Below the pieces are notes generated by a model that saw nothing but the letters and a program-made list of their open reading frames with translations, searched no databases and had not been told where the DNA came from. Of a stretch of 26,235 nt of DNA, positions 8,934 to 17,055 are shown one piece after another. Source of the stretch: Aduncisulcus paluster (Eukaryota; Fornicata). The DNA lies in NCBI GenBank assembly GCA_024181965.1, contig BQXS01012323.1:14149-40383 (forward strand), in the 5' to 3' direction. The position numbers and the translations under genes are program-made. Within the stretch, counting starts at the first letter, position 1; each line of letters opens with the position of its first letter.

Positions 8934-11521
8934 CTATTTCTTCCCAAATAATCTTCCCCAAAGTGATTTCTTCTCCTTTTCTTGTGGTTTGAATTCTTCA
9001 GCTATATTCAAGAAGCACATTTTAGGGAATAACACGGGAATATCGATTGATTTCTTTTTGGGAGCACAATGTTCTGTCTCATCATCAGATTTCACCTCAG
9101 ACTTTCCAACTTCCTCAACTTCAAACTTCTCTTCACCACACACAGCTCCACAAGTCAAAAGAACTTGTTGGGCAATGAGTTTACAAGACTCGATCAACAA
9201 GCCCAGGAATTCAACCTGATTGCCACCTTCAGCAAGAGAAGATGAGAATTTTGAGCATATCTGGAGAGCAGCAGAAGCACGATCCATTGCCAAAACAGTT
9301 AGTAAAGCTACAGAAGAGTCAGCGGTTGGAAGGATAAGGGGAGAAGGGGTTTGGTTAGTTTGGGCAGAAGGCTGTGACTGCTTTCCTTTCTTTCCCTTCC
9401 CTTTCTTTCCTCCTTTTCCACCGGATTGTTTCTGCTTTAATTTATCCTTTTCCTTTCGATCATGAGTCTCTTTCTTAATTTTCAGCATATCTGGAGAGCA
9501 GCAGAAGCACGATCCATTGCCAAAACAGTTAGTAAAGCTACAGAAGAGTCAGCGGTTGGAAGGATAAGGGGAGAAGGGGTTTGGTTAGTTTGGGCAGAAG
9601 GCTGTGACTGCTTTCCTTTCTTTCCCTTCCCTTTCTTTCCTCCTTTTCCACCGGATTGTTTCTGCTTTAATTTATCCTTTTCCTTTCGATCATGAGTCTC
9701 TTTCTTAATTTTCAGCATATCTTGCACAATGGAAGCACCTTCCTTCGATTTGGTGGAGCGTGAGGCATGGCAGAGGGTTTGTACGGCTCCGACGACACAA
9801 AGTACGGCCACAGCCGGGATATACAGCTGAGTCTTGGAAGCTCCTTTCATAACCGAAGCAACTCCATCACGCAAAGTGTCCTCAATATCACAACTCAAGA
9901 TAGCCTTCCTTGTTGGACGGGCAAAGGAGTAATTGTACTCGGCGGAACAAAGGGGGGCAACATACGCGGCGGACATATCGATATTTGTTGTTGAGGTTGG
10001 GGCAATAAACCCGCAGCCCATTGAAGCCTTCCGAGCAGCTGTTTTAAGAGCAATCACAAGCACAATGCGTGATAGCTCAGCAGAAAGAACAGAATGGATG
10101 TGAGATAGAGCTCCGAGAAGCCATTTGGGCAAATGGGACCCAATAGTCGATTTCGGGAGCTGGAGTGTGACTTTGTGATACATACAAGAGAACTCAGCAA
10201 GGAGTTTTGAGAGAACATCCAATGATAGGTCAAACAATGCTTCATATCCTCTTTTTTCATCCTTATCATCTCCAGAGTCATCTCCTTCTTTCTCAGGGCT
10301 ATAAATGGAACTAATCTTGCGATTTAATCCCTTGATTTCGTCTACCATTTCCATCTTCACTTGTATAGTCTCGCCACAGAGGAAAACTGGATACTGCTCG
10401 ACAGTGATAGGCAAAGGATATCTGACGACACCATCATAGCATTGCATTGATTTTAATAGGGCTGCTTCAGACTGCTTGGCTTGTTGCTGCTTCTTCTTCT
10501 GCTTTTTTGTGAGTTTCTTCTGATCTGACAATTCTTCCTCTTCCTCTTCCTCTTCCTCCTCTTCTTCTTTGCCTTCCTCAGCACTCTCACCTTCCTCTTC
10601 CTCTTCTTCCTCTTCCTCTTCGCCCTCATCGGGATATCCTCCTACAGAAAAGACCTCTCCACCACTCACTCCTCCTCCAATTCCCCCTCCACTTTGTTTG
10701 ACAAGGGATTCAATACCAGGCATGATCCGCTCACGCTCTGTCGCACAGAGGGCCTCAACATCTTCTTCGGAGAGTCCCATTTCATCGCTGGTTAGGATGT
10801 AGGAACAGTAACGGTGAAGAGGAGAGAGAGAAGAGGAGAGAGAAGAGGAGCTGGTGGATGTGATGGCAGATAGAGTCGAAGTCAGAGTTGTAAGATCGTG
10901 TTTGACAATTTTTTCTTGATTAGCAAGGAATCTATAACGTTCGATTGTCTTATCTGATCCATCTCCAGATTCAGATATCAAAGAAGTTGGGAGTTGCTCA
11001 ATTTCTTTCTTTTTGAGACCAATTTCTTTCAATTTACGGATTTTAGGAGCAACATTATTCTTACAAATGTCAACGATAGCTTCTTTGATTAATTCAGCAC
11101 GGACACATGCTAACAACCCATCAAGAGCCTCTTCTTTTTGAGAAAGGGCAACAGCATCAAGAACACATGCATAAAAAGCAGCTTGAAGGGTTGTAAATGG
11201 GTCACAGAGCTCTCTTGCAAGGTATTCCAATTCTCTTCCATACTTGGCAGCAACAGTAAACCTACTGTTGATCCTACGCTTAATCTTGTTGAAATTAATG
11301 GAGGAAGAAGAAATTTCATCGGGATCAGGATCTTGAAGATGTCTTATCTCCATACCATGAACCCAAGCACGCTCTGCTTGTAGCAGAACGCTAAAGACCA
11401 ACTTGGGGCCACGGGGTGGAGCTAATTTGCGAATCTGGGAAGAAAGATGCGAATGATAATCAGTTAATGCTTGAATGCCATTCGTATCTCTCCTCCCAAA
11501 GTTGAGTAACCTAATATTCAT
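8934..11521 (-). CDS. SRP68: Signal recognition particle subunit SRP68, frame broken by a 230-bp tandem duplication
   Basis: SRP68 binds SRP RNA and, with SRP72, forms the S-domain scaffold of the particle that targets nascent secretory proteins to the ER. Recognition rests on the conserved order. LQAERAW (residues 47-53) corresponds to the MDAERAW helix of the N-terminal RNA-binding domain. Next come a tetratricopeptide-like helical part, an RYCSYIL segment like RYCAYN of animals, the block VRYPLPITVEQYPVFL..ET like the WRGRTVPVKIDKVRIFL region, and a C-terminus SLWGRLFGKK like the GYIKGIFGFRS end that contacts SRP72. ATG is at 11521 and TAG at 8936-8934. A 230-bp duplication splits the frame into 11521-9482 and 9488-8934; removing one unit gives 785 aa in one frame, longer than human SRP68 (about 627). 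The extra length is an acidic Glu run (about 303-335) and a Lys/Gly-rich tract near 620-640. Confidence 0.85.
9254..9483. repeat. Tandem duplication B, copy 1 (230 bp)
   Basis: This unit of 230 bp is followed directly by an apparently identical copy; the periodicity spans 9254-9722. It encodes the Lys/Gly-rich tract and following helix of SRP68. The length is 2 modulo 3, so the two copies lie in different frames. Confidence 0.95.
9484..9713. repeat. Tandem duplication B, copy 2 (230 bp)
   Basis: This is the second copy, in frame with the SRP68 N-terminal part. The outer borders of the duplicated block match over 17 positions with one difference (AATTTT, then G or C, then AGCATATCT), which is longer than the shared bases a random breakpoint would give. 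Confidence 0.95.
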
Positions 11522-11720
11522 CTCAGAAAAATCATGTTATTTTCTATTCTCCAATCAATCAATTTAGAAAAGATACTATAATAAAAAAATCACATTTATA
11601 CAAGATAAATCGACGAAATCAATAAATTTATTCAAAAAATATATCGAAATCGAGTGGAGATTATTGAAACCCTTTTTCTGGACTAATCAATATTTTTTAT
11701 ACATCAAAACTTCAACTTTT
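11522..11720. promoter_or_regulatory. Divergent intergenic region between SRP68 and the chromodomain gene
   Basis: This 199-bp AT-rich spacer lies between two genes pointing away from each other, so it probably carries both promoters. A CCAATCAATCAAT stretch near 11552 resembles a CCAAT box, which may be chance in such AT-rich sequence. The frame of the chromodomain gene stays open upstream only to a TTG at 11664. Confidence 0.4.
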
Positions 11721-13019
11721 ATGGAACAAAAACAACTTGGAACAGAATATGAAGATATTTGTCTCATGATTCATGATATAGAGAAGGATAGAAAAGCTGA
11801 TGGAATTCCATTACATAGAGATGATGATTTTTGGGAAGAGGTTTGTACTTCATTAGGTATTGATCCTATATATACGAATGATGTCAGAGAATGTTATGTT
11901 CAGAAACATGACATCGAAGGCATTGATGATGAAATTTATACAGTTGAAAAGATCATTTCTCATAAAAAAATTGGGGGAGAATACATGTATCAGGTTAAAT
12001 GGGATGGTTATGATGAAATATCCTGGATAGAAGGCGCTAATTTTGTCGATATGGCTATGGTTGATGCATATTGGGAAGATTTCAAACAGCGAAAGAAAGC
12101 GAAAACCGCAAAGAAAAAGACAAAAATGGTTTCTATTTCTAAGGAAAAAGATGTTTTAGAGGACGATAAGCAAGGGAAACCTATAATTATTGATATTGAT
12201 ACAGATTTACCTAAAAAAAAGCCCGATACCACTTATAAAACATTTTCAGACCATACTGACGGTGAGATTGTTGATGTCTCCCCTGTTTTAATCCAACCAA
12301 CCGACGCTATTGTTGTTTCAACCACCGATATAAATCCTCCGTCTCTATCTTTGGCAATACAGAATGAAGAAGAGGAACAGGAGATCACAAAAATGGTCAC
12401 CAAGGTTTCCAAAGATGATCATAAAAAAGATGAAGAAAAAGATGAAGAAAAAGAGAAGAAACAGAAAGAATCTCAACCAATCGAAAGGGTTATCCCAAGT
12501 TTTCAAGGGGAATTTTCACCTCAAAAGAAACCAGCTACTCCAAAGAAAACCGTCAAAAAACCAGGATTATCAGAATTTGAAAAATATGAACAAGCATCTC
12601 TCTCTATTAAGAATGGGGAAGTTTTGAAATTGGCAGATTCCTTAACCATCTGGAATTCCCTTGGATTCTGCGATTTCATTGTTTTTCTTGGTGACGATTG
12701 GTTTGATGGGCTTCAATGGCAGGGAATCTCTATTCATCAAGGCCAAAGCTTTATAATATGTTCGCCTCACGATGACCCTTCAAAAATATATGAAATTAAT
12801 GTTGACGATATCTTTAGAATTCGTCCTGAGAACATACTAGACTATTATTCAATGATTACGATAGAACTTGGACCTCCCAGCAAATGGCCTGTGGAGAAGG
12901 GAGTAGAGGGTGCTAGTGAAAAGATTACCTTTAGATCTGATCCAAATGATGAAGATGGAATTAATATTTTGATTAAAGTAGATGGGAAATCTCAGTTTTG
13001 TCCACACAGTAAAAAATGA
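11721..13019 (+). CDS. HP1-like chromodomain protein
   Basis: ATG 11721 to TGA 13017-13019 gives 432 aa. A canonical chromodomain lies at about residues 73-119 (YTVEKIISHKK...YQVKWDGYDE-ISWIE). All three methyl-lysine cage aromatics are present at the HP1 positions: Tyr73, Trp94 and Tyr97. This predicts binding to a methylated histone tail (H3K9 or H3K27 type) in the nucleus. The usual W-E-P-x-x-N/L end is altered to W-I-E-G-A-N-F. The domain is followed by a Lys-rich segment and a charged disordered linker (about 125-310). A compact C-terminal region follows (about 325-410, with WNSLGFCDFIVFLGDDWFDG) that I cannot assign; it is not an obvious chromoshadow domain. Without a recognisable shadow domain the protein may be a CBX-like or lineage-specific reader rather than true HP1. 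Confidence 0.8.
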   Translation: MEQKQLGTEYEDICLMIHDIEKDRKADGIPLHRDDDFWEEVCTSLGIDPIYTNDVRECYVQKHDIEGIDDEIYTVEKIISHKKIGGEYMYQVKWDGYDEISWIEGANFVDMAMVDAYWEDFKQRKKAKTAKKKTKMVSISKEKDVLEDDKQGKPIIIDIDTDLPKKKPDTTYKTFSDHTDGEIVDVSPVLIQPTDAIVVSTTDINPPSLSLAIQNEEEEQEITKMVTKVSKDDHKKDEEKDEEKEKKQKESQPIERVIPSFQGEFSPQKKPATPKKTVKKPGLSEFEKYEQASLSIKNGEVLKLADSLTIWNSLGFCDFIVFLGDDWFDGLQWQGISIHQGQSFIICSPHDDPSKIYEINVDDIFRIRPENILDYYSMITIELGPPSKWPVEKGVEGASEKITFRSDPNDEDGINILIKVDGKSQFCPHSKK

Positions 13020-13367
13020 TTAATATCTATATTTTCTATGTATGATATAAATAAGTCAAATTTTAAATCATATTTTATTATTTATAATTTGTGAATAGCC
13101 TTTTTTCAATGAAGATTTTTAATTTTATTCCTCTAGGGGGTATTTTAACCCTAATACCAAATTCAAGAGGTTAAATAAAGTCAAAATATCAATATTAAAC
13201 ATAAATGATCGTTTTTGATGAGTTTACCTTCAAAATATGAAAGTCGATTATCATAATCACTGGATGATCCAGTTTTCATTTTTTGCTTACGTTTTTCGGT
13301 TGTAATAATCATTGTTTTCATTTTTTTTTTTGAAATATTGATTAGTTTTAACATCTCATACCGGTAA
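13020..13367. other. AT-rich spacer between chromodomain and cyclin genes
   Basis: This 348-bp spacer separates two plus-strand genes. It contains a TAGGG/CCCTA hairpin (13134-13138 with 13149-13153), a 15-nt dyad ACTGGAT-G-ATCCAGT at 13259-13273, a T-run at about 13320-13331, and a minus-strand candidate small gene described separately. The promoter of the cyclin-box gene should lie in its right part. Confidence 0.4.
13125..13321 (-). CDS. Candidate small spliced gene (about 39 aa), uncertain
   Basis: On the minus strand an ATG at 13321 opens 31 codons of protein-like composition, containing TGSSSDYDNRLSYFE. A possible donor G|GTAAAC lies at 13227 and an acceptor TATTAG ends at 13151. Removing these 77 bases joins the frame in phase 1 to GLKYPLEE and a TAA at 13127-13125, for 39 aa in total. 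Without splicing the frame ends after 46 codons with a hydrophobic tail. The gene would lie antisense in the spacer and directly follow an A-run. I recognise no family, and such a short frame could be chance; only the composition and the fitting splice pair support it. Confidence 0.25.
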
Positions 13368-15650
13368 ATGAAAAAACAAAGCGGACGAAGTGGGTTGGCT
13401 CCGATTCATCATTCTTGCAGACCCATCTGTAAGGACAAAGGCCAATTTATTTTGTCAAATAATATTTTACTGCAGTATCACGATAGAATATTACTTCTTT
13501 TCAAGAAATTGGAGGGTCATTTTCTCAGCCGTTTCGTAAAGTATGATGTAAAAGGCTCGCGTATGAATTTCCCAACTCAAAAAAACCTTATGGAAATTAT
13601 TCGTCAATTAAACTCTCAAATGAATGTATCTTCAATTGAATTCGCGCATTTTTCTGCCGTGTTGGATCTGCTCTCTGAAACACTCCTAAAAGATCCGAAA
13701 CCGGATTTCTATATATCACTAAAGAATTGTTCTGGCGTTTTTAGTGGAATTGCGTTTATTATTATCAAACTTTATGATGATAGACCAGTTAGTTTACCCT
13801 GTTTTGCAAAATTCGTTGGTATGGATAAAACGAATTTATTTACAATTGAACTTGCCATTTTATGTGCAATTGGATGGAGACCGCACATGCCCAGGCATCT
13901 CCTTGCCAAATATCAGAAAAGAATGTTGAGTCTTGACTGGTCAGATTCAGTTGGGTGGAAAGATTTTGAAAAATATCCTCCTCATTCACCAAAATCTTCT
14001 TCTTCTTCTCAGGTCCATAATAACCCGAATATTTCTCTTATTAATCCTTTATTTCCAATGAATCCCTTGGTCTCAAAAAAGGCCGTTCCTTCCGATCTAG
14101 ACATTGATCATTTTCGTTCAGTTCGCTCAATTTCTCCTATTCTCACTGTTTCTGAAGCTAAATATATTGATAAATCTCATATAGAGCCTCTTCCTCGCGC
14201 CAATTCTCCATCAACTCTTTGTCATTCTGTTCTTCCATCTTCTGTTGATCGTGTCTCTATATCTGTGAGTGAGAGTCCAGACCAGGTTTCAGCGTTTTCT
14301 CCACCATGTATTTCATTTGAGGGTAATAGACCTACTGTAAGTGAATCCAAACCTCTTTCTTCTACTCTTCCATCAATCCATACTCTTTCGTCTGTCCATA
14401 CTTCCAAAGTTAAAGGTTCCAATGATGCCGATATCCCTCATTCTGCCATGGTTGTTGATGAGGGTTGCGTTCAACACGATGCTGATGCCCCCCCTCCTCT
14501 CGTGCTTCCTGTATCTTCTTGTGAACATTCCCAGCCTCATTCAGTTGATCTCGGTGCAATATCACAGTCAAATCCATCGATAACATCATTCTCAACGCCC
14601 AGAGAATCACTCGATTGTGATGCTTCCCAACAAATGCAAATGCAAGGAACTCGAAGTGTTGAGGAAATGAATATTATCTTTGAAGAATGTGATGATGAAA
14701 GATCCTATGACAAAGATACGAAGGATAATGATCTTCGAGAAACAGAAGTTCTTGAAGCGGCAACAGTTGTCGATATACCCATGTGTTCGATCCAAAAACA
14801 TCGTTCCCAACGTTCAAACTCTGTGTCATATTTTTGTTCAACTTCTCTTAGTCGTCCCTCTTTGATGGATACTAAGGAGGCCAATTATTTATCCCATTCA
14901 CACGCACAGGCCGGTCATCCGAGTTCAGTTCCCTTGTCAACTCTTCCATCTCGCCCTCACAGTTCAGGTACCCTTATCGAACGTTCTATTCTCGATGGCG
15001 AAGATGAGGTGCTTAGCGTATCCGAGATTACCGAGACCAGTATCAAAATGGAACATGGTTGGTGGAATCTCAGAGTTGAGAGCGATGAAACAGACGAACT
15101 TGAAGGCTCACAGCAGACCTCAAATAGTCAAGATCATGCAAGTCATGATTCTGGCTCAAAATTTAGGAAAGGAAATTCAATATCCAACTCAATTCCAATT
15201 CTCATTGTGCCACCTCAGTGTGATTTTCCATATTCTTCAGACACTGCCACCTCAATAAGTTGCTCGAATTGCACTCAACACGCCGTGCCAAGTCTAGCAA
15301 TCTCTTCAAAAGCAAGTGAATTCAAACTACCGTTGCTTCCCAGCATGAAGCAACTTGATTTGTCTGTCATTGAGCAACATCGACTCAGGACAAGCTCTGG
15401 ATCCTCGTCAAACTCTCATGGTTCTTCTATGTGTGGGAGAAGCAAGGCATATTCTGATCAGGGTTTGATAACAATGAGTGGAATGGCATGTAGTCCTATC
15501 TATTCGTACTCTCCATCCTCAACAGCATCTGTGCGCCATCCGTCATCGATGCGCGCAATTGATGTGAAAGTCAAGAAAAGTCCTGTTGAAGATCATCTTG
15601 ATTATGAATATCCTTCATCTTGTTCCACCAAAATAGATCGTTCTGGGTGA
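13368..15650 (+). CDS. Cyclin-box protein (Pho80/cyclin P-like) with long Ser-rich tail
   Basis: ATG 13368 to TGA 15648-15650 gives 760 aa. Residues about 70-185 fit a cyclin box of the Pho80/CNPPD1 type. Helices lead to IAFIIIKLYDDRPVSLPCFA, then KFVGMDKTNLFTIELAILCA and IGWRPHMP, matching the family pattern of K-x-x-D-D, then W/F-A-K-x-x-G, then E-x-x-x-L-x-x-x-x-W. Such cyclins bind and activate Pho85/CDK5-type kinases in nutrient signalling and cell-cycle control. Residues 190-760 are a Ser/Pro/His-rich low-complexity tail with many SP/TP-like sites and one acidic patch (about 435-475). The tail is probably disordered and possibly phosphorylated. No CDK gene lies in the window. Cyclin-box assignment is moderate to good; the subfamily is an inference. 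Confidence 0.65.
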   Translation: MKKQSGRSGLAPIHHSCRPICKDKGQFILSNNILLQYHDRILLLFKKLEGHFLSRFVKYDVKGSRMNFPTQKNLMEIIRQLNSQMNVSSIEFAHFSAVLDLLSETLLKDPKPDFYISLKNCSGVFSGIAFIIIKLYDDRPVSLPCFAKFVGMDKTNLFTIELAILCAIGWRPHMPRHLLAKYQKRMLSLDWSDSVGWKDFEKYPPHSPKSSSSSQVHNNPNISLINPLFPMNPLVSKKAVPSDLDIDHFRSVRSISPILTVSEAKYIDKSHIEPLPRANSPSTLCHSVLPSSVDRVSISVSESPDQVSAFSPPCISFEGNRPTVSESKPLSSTLPSIHTLSSVHTSKVKGSNDADIPHSAMVVDEGCVQHDADAPPPLVLPVSSCEHSQPHSVDLGAISQSNPSITSFSTPRESLDCDASQQMQMQGTRSVEEMNIIFEECDDERSYDKDTKDNDLRETEVLEAATVVDIPMCSIQKHRSQRSNSVSYFCSTSLSRPSLMDTKEANYLSHSHAQAGHPSSVPLSTLPSRPHSSGTLIERSILDGEDEVLSVSEITETSIKMEHGWWNLRVESDETDELEGSQQTSNSQDHASHDSGSKFRKGNSISNSIPILIVPPQCDFPYSSDTATSISCSNCTQHAVPSLAISSKASEFKLPLLPSMKQLDLSVIEQHRLRTSSGSSSNSHGSSMCGRSKAYSDQGLITMSGMACSPIYSYSPSSTASVRHPSSMRAIDVKVKKSPVEDHLDYEYPSSCSTKIDRSG

Positions 15651-15682
15651 ATATGAATCAGTTTGAATATACAAAGGTGTTC

Positions 15683-15720
15683 AATATATATATATATATA
15701 TATATATGTGTGTATATATT
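15683..15720. repeat. AT dinucleotide microsatellite
   Basis: A run of about twelve AT units is followed by an interrupted GT/AT segment, some 30 bases after the cyclin-box stop codon. It is the longest dinucleotide run in the window. Confidence 0.9.
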
Positions 15721-15745
15721 GAAATAATTTATCTATTGATTTTGA

Positions 15746-15764
15746 TTTTTTTTTTTTTTTTTTT
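15746..15764. repeat. T19 homopolymer
   Basis: Nineteen consecutive T on the plus strand lie about 100 bases after the cyclin-box stop codon. In this AT-rich spacer the run has no evident function, and its length is liable to sequencing error. Confidence 0.9.
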
Positions 15765-17055
15765 CTACATTCTGGGTTTCTATCTATTTGATACTAAATT
15801 TCCACTCATGTTTCAGTTTTTGAATTTATTTTTGAAAACAGGTATTTAATTTTATTGTTTTTGGTTAAAAATCATATTGAAGGGGAGAACATACACTTTT
15901 TTATTATTGTTATTAAAATACAATATTCCCACAAATCACGCATTTCGTCATTATTTTTCTATATTTTTATATTATTCATTTTCTGTTCTATGGCTTAATC
16001 TATTTGTATAATTTCTATTTTTATCTTCCTTTTTTCTATGCGGATCTCCCCTCTTCACTCCCATTCATATTATTTTCAAATTTTTTATTATTTTATTATT
16101 ATTATGTGGTAAATATATTATATTATTTTTATCCTTTTCGTAATTTGGTTTTTTGCATGCCAAATATTACATTGATGCAAATATTAGGAATTTTGTATAT
16201 ACAATATTATATTTATGTATATACTTATATATATTATTGCATTGTATCTTAAATGAAATCTTATCTCACCAGGTTATTCGGGTTCCGGATGCAAAGGTTT
16301 CTGTTTCTGAAACAATATTCCATTTCTGTTCAATACCAATGTTCTTTTTTTAAAATTATTGAATCAATGTATTCTTGGCATTCATCTTCGCAATTATTAT
16401 TATTATTATTATCATTTTTTTTTTTTTTTTTATTTTTCTTTTTTTTTGTTGTTGTTGGTTTACGTTGGAGAACTTCCTGAAATTTATGGCAACGGTTTTC
16501 TCTGAAATTAAGAAATACATACATCATGTGTGCACACATGAAAAATGAAAATAAATCGCTATTTTCTCAAATGAATTGAAGTATTATCCCATGATTCACG
16601 ATAGACTAGAATTCTATTGACAAAAACCATAAGAAGTTTATCAAATTTCAAAAAAAGGAGAGATATGGACATAAAATTGAAATTATTACGAGAAAGAATA
16701 TATAAATTTTAATCGTATCAACGACACAGGCAAATCGGAAATTCAAACCATTTGTGTGTGTGTATGATAAACATAATCACTAGAAATCAATAAAAATGAC
16801 AGAAAAAGCTCAATAAATATGATCAAGACGGATTAGAAGAAACTAATAATTGTCAATCCTGCCAAAATTGATACTCTTTTTTTGTGAGATCGAACGTCAC
16901 GCACAAATTTACACGGTGTAAAATGATGACTGAAATAAATCCTATCGTGTACTATAAGAGTAGTACTGTTTACAATCCTATTGTCGCCGATTTTCCCTGA
17001 AAATAAAATTTTATTCTTGAATTATGTGGATATTTATTGATTTCTTAGATAACGA

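Larger units (their letters stand above)
15651..17055. other. 1.4-kb AT-rich convergent intergenic region
   Basis: This is the only long gene-free stretch. It lies between the 3' ends of the cyclin-box and coiled-coil genes. It contains an AT dinucleotide run at 15683-15707, T-runs at 15746-15764 and about 16415-16430, a TTA trinucleotide run at about 16393-16412, an 18-bp perfect palindrome at 16524-16541, a 15-nt dyad at 16908-16922 and a hairpin at 16949-16966. A 25-aa frame at 16923-17000 with two NPIV words is the only frame of note and is too short to call. No tRNA, rRNA or mobile element is recognised. Confidence 0.7.

Noticed and set aside
7185-9722. CRISPR array or transposon insertion as explanation of the repeats
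   Set aside because: Each repeat is a two-copy direct duplication of host coding sequence with no spacers, inverted ends, target-site duplication or transposase.
16255-16310. tRNA-like GGGTTCCGG words
   Set aside because: No cloverleaf or T-loop consensus with paired acceptor arms could be built.
16004-16539. Several 60-80 codon frames in the long spacer, rich in Phe/Tyr/Ile or Lys/Asn
   Set aside because: They arise from T-runs and TTA/GTT repeats in AT-rich DNA; composition is that of simple sequence and no domain is recognisable.
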